Source: CAINVV01 sp964528535 (GTDB taxonomy: Bacteria > Bacteroidota > Bacteroidia > Bacteroidales > Prolixibacteraceae). Taken from it: a stretch of DNA of 5,238 nucleotides. The stretch is taken from contig CAZGSQ010000186.1 of NCBI GenBank assembly GCA_964528535.1, positions 1 to 5,238 of the forward strand, in the 5' to 3' direction. Positions within the stretch are counted from its first letter, which is position 1, and the number at the start of each line of letters is the position of its first letter. Below the pieces are notes generated by a model, which made no database searches, was not told where the DNA came from, and worked only from the letters and a program-made list of their open reading frames with translations. Of the stretch, positions 1-5,213 are shown piece by piece. Made by a program: the position numbers and the translations under genes.

Positions 1-49
1 ATCTCCACGGCTCTGAACACTCTTTCCCTACACGACGCTCTTCCGATCT
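1..49 (+). other. Illumina P5 / TruSeq Read 1 adapter with i5 index (contamination)
   Basis: This is not biological sequence. Positions 17-49 match the 33-base TruSeq Read 1 adapter, from ACACTCTTTCCC to GCTCTTCCGATCT. Positions 9-16 read GGCTCTGA, which I recall as TruSeq HT i5 index D504. Positions 1-8 (ATCTCCAC) match the end of the P5 sequence ATCTACAC with one mismatch. Natural sequence starts at 50. Nothing upstream of 50 should be used for annotation. Confidence 0.97.
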
Positions 50-121
50 ATTCGCAGGAGAATTTTTAATTCAGGCTATCCGGAAATTAATGGAAATAAA
101 TAAAAGGAGATTTACTGGATT

Positions 122-1144
122 TCAGCTTTCCCGGAACCTGTCAGCCGCCAGATCTGAAAACTTCCGGATTCCGTGCAGGTAATATTCCGACACGATGTTC
201 TTTCCGTAAACAAGCGACATTGATCCCTGTTTCTGTTTTTTTCGTTTCTGGATGGTTTTTCGCAGAGATCTGTAAAAGCTGAAATGGGCGCGGGTAACTG
301 CCCAGAAATCCTTGAATCCGGCGGAAAAGAGGAATTTGACCGCTGCAACACCGTCAAGCAGCAGCCTGACGATAAATACCCTGACTAGCCGGTCGTCGGG
401 CAGATTTTTATACAGCAGGTAGAAATTGTTCCTGAAATTGAGATAGGTCTTCCGGTAGGAGGCTTTCGGAAGTGTTCCGCCTCCGATGTGATAGACCGTC
501 GAATCAGGGCAGTACATGATCCTGAAACCATTGTTTTTCAGGCGCCAGCAGAAGTCGATCTCCTCCATGTGGGCAAAGAAATCTTCGTCAAACCCGCCCA
601 TACGGTGGAAAACTTCCGCCCGCACAAACATGCAGGCGCCTGTGGCCCAGAAAATCTCGCAGGCATCATTGTACTGACCCGTATCCGTTTCGATCGACTG
701 GAAGATCCGGCCACGGCAGAACGGGTAGCCGTACTTGTCGATGAAACCTCCGGCTGCCCCGGCATATTCAAATTTCTCTGGTTCGTGGTACGACCTGATC
801 TTTGGCTGACAGGCGGCAACGCCGGGGTTTTTCTCCATCAGATCAATAACCGGGAGGATCCAGTTTTCAGTCACTTCAATATCTGAATTCAGCAGGATGT
901 AATAGTCGCTTTCGATTTGCCTGAGGGCAAGGTTGTAACCCATGGCAAAACCGCCGTTCAGATGGTTACGGATGATGCGAATCTTCGGGTATTCCCTGGT
1001 CAGGAAAGCAACCGATCCGTCGGTTGAGGCATTATCTGCCACCACGATCTCGGCAACATCCCGTGTATGCCTCACAAGCGCAGGCAGGAATTGCTTAAGA
1101 AATTTGAGACCATTCCAGTTCAGAATGACAACGGAAATCCGCAT
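122..1144 (-). CDS. Family 2 glycosyltransferase (WbbL/rhamnosyltransferase-like)
   Basis: A 340-residue cytoplasmic or membrane-associated glycosyltransferase, predicted to move a sugar from a nucleotide-sugar donor onto a surface polysaccharide or lipid-linked acceptor. The N-terminus has the GT-A opening ISVVILNWNG (3-12). DNASTDGS (37-44) is the nucleotide-binding acidic motif. LNSDIE (85-90) is the DXD-like metal site. GGFDEDFF (183-190) followed by EEIDFCWR (194-201) is the acceptor/catalytic signature shared with WbbL-type enzymes. A hydrophobic stretch at about 254-276 may dock on the inner membrane, and a Lys/Arg-rich patch (295-305) follows. The ATG at 1144 directly precedes the GT-A strand, so the start is convincing; no clear Shine-Dalgarno is seen. 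Length is normal for the family and all motifs are intact. Donor and acceptor cannot be read from sequence; rhamnose is only a family-level guess. It lies 92 bp downstream of the GWxTD gene on the same strand. Confidence 0.9.
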   Translation of the reverse strand: MRISVVILNWNGLKFLKQFLPALVRHTRDVAEIVVADNASTDGSVAFLTREYPKIRIIRNHLNGGFAMGYNLALRQIESDYYILLNSDIEVTENWILPVIDLMEKNPGVAACQPKIRSYHEPEKFEYAGAAGGFIDKYGYPFCRGRIFQSIETDTGQYNDACEIFWATGACMFVRAEVFHRMGGFDEDFFAHMEEIDFCWRLKNNGFRIMYCPDSTVYHIGGGTLPKASYRKTYLNFRNNFYLLYKNLPDDRLVRVFIVRLLLDGVAAVKFLFSAGFKDFWAVTRAHFSFYRSLRKTIQKRKKQKQGSMSLVYGKNIVSEYYLHGIRKFSDLAADRFRES

Positions 1145-1171
1145 GGAATCGGGAAAAATTAATAATTACCA

Positions 1172-1192
1172 GCCGCAGCCCACTACTGCGGC
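1172..1192 (-). terminator. GC-rich hairpin between the GWxTD and glycosyltransferase genes
   Basis: A perfect 7-bp stem (GCCGCAG / CTGCGGC) with a 7-nt loop lies in the 92-bp gap between the two minus-strand genes. On the minus strand it can extend with TTAC pairing to GTAA across a 2-nt bulge. No T-run follows directly; the nearest T-rich tract (AATTTTT) begins several bases later. It may be a weak terminator or attenuator, or an mRNA-processing hairpin. It makes full co-transcription of the two genes uncertain. Confidence 0.4.
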
Positions 1193-1236
1193 GTAAAAGT
1201 ACAAATAAGCATTGGTAATTGTTAATTAATTTTAAA

Positions 1237-2706
1237 TTAGTTCGGCAATTCCCAGTAGTCATTCTGCATATCGCCCCAGGAGTTGATCACCTGCGTATCC
1301 TGCAGATCAATGGTGCTGTAGATACGGTTTCTGAGGTCGACCTGCCACCTGGGATTGTAGATCTCACCGGTTGCGTCGGAGTGCAGCAGGTGGAAGTCGC
1401 TGGTGACCATGTCGGGCGAATAAAACACGAATTTGCGGTTTCGTTGGTTGTTATTCAGCGTGTAATACTGCCATATCTCGTAAGGGTAATTACTCGGTTC
1501 GCTGTACTGGGTGCTCCTTGTGTTGGGTGGCCCGTATTCAAGGTAGACACGTCCGCGATCGGTCTGGTACCCTTTTTTAACAGGCGTTCCAAAGTTTACC
1601 TGGACTTTATACACCATGGCCTTGTAGTTGAGAAACGACTGATGTGTATTTACATGATCCCGCCTGGCCCAGAAGGAATATAAAAACTTCTGCATCGTTG
1701 GCAGATCTGCGGTTTTCAGTGATTCCCTGATGAAAGCCTTCTCGATCCCCGTCGCCACCGGGTAGGTGCTGTTGATGTACTCCCGGATGGAATCCGGATT
1801 GGTGATCTTGTCGACAAAAGTGCTGGCGGTTTCCGTGGCCTGGAGATCGGCGATGTTCAGCTTTGCCTTGCTATTGCTGCGCTGGAAGAAAAGTTTCTTC
1901 GATGCCACGACCTCGTTCTGCTGATTTCTTGCTTCCACCACGAGGTTGTAGTTGCCTGAGGCAAGGTTTTCAATGCCGATTTCCGTTAGAAGAATATTTA
2001 CCGGCCGGGGGGATTCCTTTTTGATCCTTGAAAATTCACTCAGCCTGACATTGTTCTCAAAAGATTCGATGTAGTAAGAGAGGATGAACTTTTGTCCTTC
2101 AGGGATAAGCTTTTCAATGTTGTAAAGTTCGCTGTAAAACGTCAGCCTCGCCTCACTTTCCTGGAAAAAAGTATAGGTGTACGGCACCAGGTCGTAACCG
2201 CTTTTTGTCAGTTCCGAAGCAGTTTCACTCTTTGTGTATGATTTTACCAGTTCAATGCCGGAGAAGGAGGGTTTGTCTGCAGGGAAATCAATCGTCAGCG
2301 CCTGGGAGAAGGGACTTGAGGGGACATCCTTATTCTTGTCGGACAGCTGGATCTCAAAATTATAGGTTCCGTTCGGGATGGCAATGCGCTGCTGATCAAC
2401 GAAATAAAAATTCAGATCCAGTGTGTCGATCAGTTCTGAACTGTTGAGTTCGTATTTTTTAAAAGCTTTGATTTCGTTCTCATGTTTGAACGTCATCAGG
2501 ACATTCACGGTAGCCTGGTATTTTCCATTCTCTTTCAGCACGAATTTAACGCTGTTTGCGGCCACCGAGAGGTAGGTTTCAACATAGGGCCCGTCGGGGG
2601 AGTTGAAAGTGGCACTTGAGAGAAAAGCCCAAAGATTTTTCGACTGGATTTGCCCTGATATCATTAGACTCATCATGATGACCAGGGCAGTGGTGATTTT
2701 TTTCAT
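1237..2706 (-). CDS. Exported GWxTD-domain protein, function unknown
   Basis: A 489-residue protein when started at the ATG at 2706. That start gives a clear signal peptide (MKKITTALVIMMSLMISG, then a polar QIQSKN cleavage region), so the protein is probably periplasmic or secreted. A longer reading from 2733 adds nine residues in front of the signal peptide and would leave almost no leader after the predicted promoter, so I reject it. The middle (about 30-290) looks like beta-rich repeats typical of extracellular modules. The C-terminal third carries the GWxTD domain: FWARRD (345-350), then KKGYQTDRGRVYLEYGPP (377-394) and YEIWQY (409-414). The diagnostic Trp is Tyr here (GYQTD). The family is common in Bacteroidota and some other phyla and has no established biochemical role. 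A link to envelope biogenesis is inferred only from the neighbouring glycosyltransferase. Confidence 0.85.
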   Translation of the reverse strand: MKKITTALVIMMSLMISGQIQSKNLWAFLSSATFNSPDGPYVETYLSVAANSVKFVLKENGKYQATVNVLMTFKHENEIKAFKKYELNSSELIDTLDLNFYFVDQQRIAIPNGTYNFEIQLSDKNKDVPSSPFSQALTIDFPADKPSFSGIELVKSYTKSETASELTKSGYDLVPYTYTFFQESEARLTFYSELYNIEKLIPEGQKFILSYYIESFENNVRLSEFSRIKKESPRPVNILLTEIGIENLASGNYNLVVEARNQQNEVVASKKLFFQRSNSKAKLNIADLQATETASTFVDKITNPDSIREYINSTYPVATGIEKAFIRESLKTADLPTMQKFLYSFWARRDHVNTHQSFLNYKAMVYKVQVNFGTPVKKGYQTDRGRVYLEYGPPNTRSTQYSEPSNYPYEIWQYYTLNNNQRNRKFVFYSPDMVTSDFHLLHSDATGEIYNPRWQVDLRNRIYSTIDLQDTQVINSWGDMQNDYWELPN

Positions 2707-2743
2707 TGGAAAATGGGTTAGACCAGTATACATAATTCAGATG

Positions 2744-2774
2744 CAAAGATACTCGCGCTGCAGTGAACAATCAA
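2744..2774 (-). promoter_or_regulatory. Bacteroidota-type promoter for the GWxTD gene
   Basis: On the minus strand, TATCTTTG (2744-2751) is an exact match to the -7 box TAnnTTTG. A TTG (-33 element, 2772-2774) lies 20 bp upstream, within the normal spacing. The transcription start would fall near 2737-2739. That gives a leader of about 30 nt before the ATG at 2706 but only a few bases before the ATG at 2733, which helps decide the start. Confidence 0.65.
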
Positions 2775-2801
2775 GGAAAATCGCCAATATTCCGGTTTTG
2801 C

Positions 2802-2814
2802 CCTGTTAAACAGG
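2802..2814. promoter_or_regulatory. 13-bp palindrome between divergent promoters
   Basis: CCTGTT-A-AACAGG is a perfect odd palindrome with 6-bp arms. It sits between the -33 element of the leftward GWxTD promoter and that of the rightward tRNA promoter, so it could be an operator. No regulator gene is nearby, and a palindrome this short can occur by chance. Confidence 0.2.
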
Positions 2815-2833
2815 TGAAGCAGGACAATTTTAT

Positions 2834-2863
2834 TTGTCAGGTTACAAATTTTATTTAATTTTG
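2834..2863 (+). promoter_or_regulatory. Bacteroidota-type promoter for tRNA-Ser
   Basis: TTG (2834-2836, within TTTG) and TAATTTTG (2856-2863, an exact TAnnTTTG) are separated by 19 bp, the usual Bacteroidota spacing. The predicted transcription start lies almost on the first base of the mature tRNA (2869), so the 5' leader would be very short. This is the best promoter in the window. Confidence 0.7.
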
Positions 2864-2868
2864 CCCCC

Positions 2869-2953
2869 GGAGAGATGGCAGAGTGGTCGATTGCGGCGGT
2901 CTTGAAAACCGTTGAGGCGCAAGCCTCCGGGGGTTCGAATCCCTCTCTCTCCG
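2869..2953 (+). tRNA. tRNA-Ser (anticodon TGA)
   Basis: A complete 85-nt class II tRNA. The acceptor GGAGAGA (2869-2875) pairs perfectly with TCTCTCC (2946-2952), and the discriminator is G2953. The anticodon stem GCGGT/ACCGT closes the loop CTTGAAA with anticodon TGA at 2903-2905, which reads UCA and other UCN serine codons. The long variable arm GAGGC-GCAA-GCCTC (2914-2927) is the serine hallmark. The T arm is GGGGG-TTCGAAT-CCCTC (2929-2945) with one G-T pair. CCA is not encoded (G is followed by CAG), so it must be added after transcription. It has its own promoter and terminator. The accessory genes begin just downstream, but no second copy of the tRNA 3' end is visible in the window. Confidence 0.97.
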
Positions 2954-2965
2954 CAGAACAAATGT

Positions 2966-3009
2966 AAAGTGTAAGGTGCAAGGTGCAGTTTTTTGCACTT
3001 TGCATTTTT
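2966..3009 (+). terminator. Intrinsic terminator of tRNA-Ser, built on 7-bp repeats
   Basis: TGCAAGGTGCA (2977-2987) pairs with TGCACTTTGCA (2994-3004). This gives an 11-bp stem with one G-T pair and a 6-nt loop, followed directly by TTTTT (3005-3009): a good Rho-independent terminator. The left arm consists of three heptads, AAAGTGT, AAGGTGC and AAGGTGC (2966-2986). A second, outer pairing of AAAGTGTAA (2966-2974) with TTACACTTT (3021-3029) is also possible. Confidence 0.65.
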
Positions 3010-3201
3010 CGTTTAAGATTTTACACTTTTTATAAATCTTGCATGTTGGACAGAAAGCTCGCTTTAACCATGCAGCTCGGGAACAGCCAAATCATTTAAC
3101 ATTACAGATTGTCAAAAAAATAAAGGTGTCAATCACAACCGGTGGCAGTTGGTCAGATACTCCGTTTTATCCATGTGCCATAACTGGAAGGTGTTTTTGC
3201 C

Positions 3202-3209
3202 TAAATTTG
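3202..3209 (+). promoter_or_regulatory. Candidate -7 box for mntA-hepT
   Basis: TAAATTTG is an exact TAnnTTTG match ending 4 bases before the mntA ATG. No TTG lies at the normal -33 spacing; only CTG (3184-3186, 15 bp upstream) is near. If used, transcription would start at or next to the start codon, giving a leaderless mRNA. The rest of 3010-3201 shows no convincing gene. Confidence 0.45.
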
Positions 3210-3213
3210 CAGA

Positions 3214-3525
3214 ATGGAATTGATTGATAAAAATAAAGCAGATATTTCACATCTTTGTGAAATTCATAAGGTTAAACAATTATTCCTGTTCGGCTCCATC
3301 CTTTCTGACAGGTTCAATAATTCCAGTGATATCGATATGCTGGTCCAATTCTCAAATGTTGAATTACTTGAATATTTTGACAATTACATGGACCTCAAGG
3401 AAAAATTTGAGAAATTGTTAGAAAGGCCTGTTGATCTCGTGGAGAACCAGACCATTAAAAATCCAGTTTTCAGAAAAATTGTTGACCGCGATAAACTCTT
3501 AATTTATGAACGAAAAAGTACTTAA
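3214..3525 (+). CDS. mntA: MNT-type nucleotidyltransferase antitoxin (MntA-like)
   Basis: A 103-residue minimal nucleotidyltransferase of the DNA polymerase beta superfamily. In type VII toxin-antitoxin pairs, MntA neutralises the HEPN RNase HepT by transferring AMP to a tyrosine next to its active site. The signature GS-x10-DxD is intact: FGS at 26-28 and D39-I-D41. A third acidic residue is likely D74 in RPVDLV. The C-terminal NPVFRKIV...LIYE is typical of these short proteins. The ATG at 3214 leaves the usual length (about 25 residues) before FGS. It overlaps hepT by 20 nt, implying translational coupling. GC is low (20 of 60 bases in one sampled line), unlike the glycosyltransferase region, which suggests horizontal transfer. 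Activity is inferred from the motif and the partner gene, not shown. Confidence 0.9.
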   Translation: MELIDKNKADISHLCEIHKVKQLFLFGSILSDRFNNSSDIDMLVQFSNVELLEYFDNYMDLKEKFEKLLERPVDLVENQTIKNPVFRKIVDRDKLLIYERKST

Positions 3526-3850
3526 ATGTTTGTACGACATTAAGTTTGCCATTGAAGAAATTGATTCATTCTTTGATCAGGGAAACAAATCGTTCGAAAA
3601 TTATCAGGCCAATATTCTTATAAAACGAGCTGTTGAAAGAGATTTGGAAATTATTGGTGAAGCAACAAACAGAATTCTTAAAGAAGATCCTGTATTTGAA
3701 ATTGAAAATGCTCACCGGATTGTTGGGTTACGAAACCAAATAATTCATGGCTATGATACGGTTTCTGATGAAAACATTTGGGGTGTTTTGATAAATTACC
3801 TGCCGAAGCTTAAGGATGAAATCAAAAGATTAACTGGTCCTTACGAATAA
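3506..3850 (+). CDS. hepT: HEPN RNase toxin (HepT-like, DUF86)
   Basis: A 114-residue all-alpha HEPN protein, the predicted toxin partner of the upstream MNT antitoxin. HEPN toxins of this family dimerise and cleave RNA through an R-x4-6-H motif. Here RNQIIHGY (76-83) provides R76 and H81, and Y83 is the tyrosine of the R-x4-H-x-Y motif that MntA AMPylates. A conserved helix, KRAVERDLEIIGEATNRI (40-57), precedes it and is typical of DUF86. Length and motifs are complete, so both genes look functional. The ATG at 3506 lies inside the end of mntA in another frame (20-nt overlap), so the pair is one operon. The order antitoxin then toxin is one of the known arrangements. The next identifiable element is an IS remnant on the opposite strand. 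Confidence 0.92.
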   Translation: MNEKVLKCLYDIKFAIEEIDSFFDQGNKSFENYQANILIKRAVERDLEIIGEATNRILKEDPVFEIENAHRIVGLRNQIIHGYDTVSDENIWGVLINYLPKLKDEIKRLTGPYE

Positions 3851-3860
3851 ATCGGCCTCA

Positions 3861-3884
3861 TTTCTCCGTGTGATTGCGGAGAAA
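3861..3884. other. Hairpin downstream of hepT
   Basis: TTTCTCCG (3861-3868) and CGGAGAAA (3877-3884) form a perfect 8-bp stem with an 8-nt loop, starting 11 bp after the hepT stop. No T-run follows on either strand, so it is not a classical intrinsic terminator. It may still stabilise the 3' end of the operon mRNA. Confidence 0.4.
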
Positions 3885-3932
3885 AACAGTTCAGATTTCA
3901 TAGATTAACCCACTGGTGTCTATTAAAAAATG

Positions 3933-4211
3933 TTAAAAATATTTGAAGTCCAGGTGCATTTGGGAATTGTTATCATCATCAGTATTATTTTCAATAGAAG
4001 CCAAGAGTTCCTGAATGGGATCCTTGACCAGCAAGGAGTTTCCAAGGATGCGCATGACTTCAACGACAGACCTGTGCAGTTTGAGGTCGTGTTCAATAAT
4101 GGCGATGAGACAGTACGTGATGATGGCCACATGTATCTGTATTCGAACAGCATTCTCAGATTCTCCCCAAAAGGATTTGACACGCAAATGCTGCTTAATC
4201 CACTTGAAAAA
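3933..4211 (-). pseudogene. IS4-like DDE transposase, C-terminal remnant
   Basis: The minus-strand frame ending at TAA (3933-3935) encodes the last 92 residues of a transposase. It begins FFKWIKQHLRVKSFWGE and continues SENAVRIQIHVAIITYCLIAIIEHDLKLHRS to DFKYF at the stop. From memory, FFKWIKQHL..K.FWG followed by SENAV..QI..AII.Y is the conserved C-terminal region of Bacteroidota IS4-type transposases, just after the YxxRW...E catalytic part. The catalytic core (DDE residues) is absent. Homology stops abruptly at the FF codons (4206-4211): upstream codons read NLCKALHK instead of the expected catalytic region, and a stop codon follows shortly. No start codon of its own is credible. The sequence at 3905-3920 (TTAACCCACTGGTGTC) could be an IS end, but the other end is not present to compare. 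Confidence 0.72.
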
Positions 4212-4212
4212 C

Positions 4213-4331
4213 TTATGTAAAGCTTTGCATAAATTCTTTTATGCAAAGTATATCATTATGCAAAGTCGCAGGCAAAGTCATCCTGTAAATCAAACAGTTG
4301 TAAGTCAACTTTACACTACAACTTTGCATAA
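4213..4331. repeat. Cluster of direct and inverted TTATGCAAAG repeats (possible recombinase sites or element end)
   Basis: Exact copies of TTATGCAAAG lie at 4239-4248 and 4256-4265, both extending to TTATGCAAAGT with a 17-bp period. Inverted copies (CTTTGCATAA) lie at 4223-4232 and 4322-4331. A one-mismatch copy, TTATGTAAAG, at 4213-4222 abuts the inverted copy at 4223, giving a 20-bp near-perfect palindrome. Separately, 4223-4233 and 4238-4248 form an 11-bp perfect stem with a 4-nt loop. GCAAAGTC repeats at 4260-4267 and 4272-4279. AGTTGTA (4296-4302) is inverted as TACAACT (4317-4323). The cluster fills the gap between the recombinase stop and the broken transposase. Arrays like this often bind recombinases or mark element ends; that role is inferred. 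Confidence 0.7.
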
Positions 4332-4336
4332 TAATA

Positions 4337-5213
4337 TTATCGTTGAAGACTTTTCAGCCAACCAAGCAGATTCTGATTCTTCTCCCATTCAGCTTGATTG
4401 GCCTTTTCAGGAACAAGGTTCACATATGCTTTTTCAAGTGCTTCACGTTTCTGGTTAGAATCAGCCCTTGCATAAATGTCGGTTGTTTGTGTCGATACGT
4501 GGCCTAAAAGATCTCTGATATACACAAGATTCACTCCCGATTGCAACAAATGCATGGCTTTAGAGTGGCGTAAAGAATGACAACTGATATTCTCAGGTAT
4601 CAACCCGGGATTAATCTGTCTTGCCATATTGGCGTACGTTTTCAGGATGTATGTCACACCAGAACGGGTAAGTTTCTCATTTCGACTGTTGAAGAAAAGC
4701 GGGTGTTTCAGCTTGTACTGTTCAAACAAATGATATTCAGCCATGTACCGTTTCAGAAGAACAAATTGCTCTTCCACCAGTGGAACCACCCGGGATTTTC
4801 TGCCCTTTCCAAAGATCCTGATCGTGTAAGGGCTGCTTTCAATTTTAAGAGATTCCGGTGTCAGATCTATCATTTCCTGTACTCTTGCTCCGGTATCATA
4901 CATGAGAGCTAAGAGTGCAAGGTTTCTGCGGCCGTTTCCGGTCGTAGTATCACACTGTTCCAGCAGCAATTTTATACCCTCGGTGGTCAGATAGTTGATG
5001 CTTTTCGTTTCACCTTTCATGGCCTTTATAGAACGGATCTTTTGCCATTCCTGCAGATGATCGATCTCTTCATATTGAAGATACGAGATGAACGAGCCAA
5101 TGGAGGCCAGTCTTTGATTACGTGTTGCTATGCCGCAGTTTCGTTCATGTTGAACCCAGGAAAGAAAATCAAGTACCCTTTGACGTGTAAGCTCATCCAA
5201 TGTAAGTTGCTCC
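4337..5213 (-). CDS. Tyrosine recombinase/integrase, N-terminally truncated by contig end
   Basis: A site-specific tyrosine recombinase that cuts and rejoins DNA through a phosphotyrosine link. About 291 residues remain. Residue numbers here count from the artefactual MCSSDL start (GTG at 5230), where residues 1-5 and two bases of codon 6 are adapter. Residues 7-60 are the SAM-like core-binding domain and about 75-270 the catalytic domain. The full active site is present: R116 in DTGARVQEM, the lysine of GKGRKSR (141-147), H218 and R221 in HSLRH, H244 in LGH, and Y253 in DIYARA. The tail ends WLKSLQR. Comparison with relatives I recall suggests only a few dozen N-terminal residues are missing. 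The HSLRHSKAMHLLQSGVNLVY style resembles recombinases found in trios (RIT elements) or beside IS91-type transposases, but no second recombinase is in the window. It probably acts on the repeat cluster just past its stop codon. Confidence 0.92.

Noticed and set aside
488..886. Long ORFs antisense to the glycosyltransferase
   Set aside because: The minus-strand protein has all GT2 motifs in order, so the plus-strand ORFs are shadows of its codon use.
1193..1203. TACTTTTA on the minus strand as a promoter -7 box for the glycosyltransferase
   Set aside because: It differs from TAnnTTTG at the final G and no TTG lies at the right distance upstream.
2707..2733. Upstream ATG adding nine residues to the GWxTD protein
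   Set aside because: It would put a non-signal sequence before a clear MKK-type signal peptide and would lie within a few bases of the predicted transcription start.
3039..3227. Plus-strand ORF of 62 residues between tRNA and mntA
   Set aside because: No ATG start, no recognisable motif, and it runs into the mntA start in another frame. It could be a decayed remnant, but nothing supports a gene.
3930..4220. Plus-strand ORF of 96 residues starting MLKIFEVQVH
   Set aside because: It is antisense to the transposase remnant, whose minus-strand frame carries recognisable conserved motifs (FFKWIKQHL, SENAVRIQI). The plus-strand product has no recognisable features.
4213..4331. CRISPR array or replication iterons
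   Set aside because: Repeats are only 10-11 bp, in mixed orientation and with irregular spacing. There are no uniform spacers, no cas gene and no replication initiator gene nearby.
2954..5213. Second tRNA 3'-end copy (attR) for integration at tRNA-Ser
   Set aside because: No copy of the T-arm/acceptor sequence was seen to the right; the short TCTCCG at 3863-3868 is too short to count.
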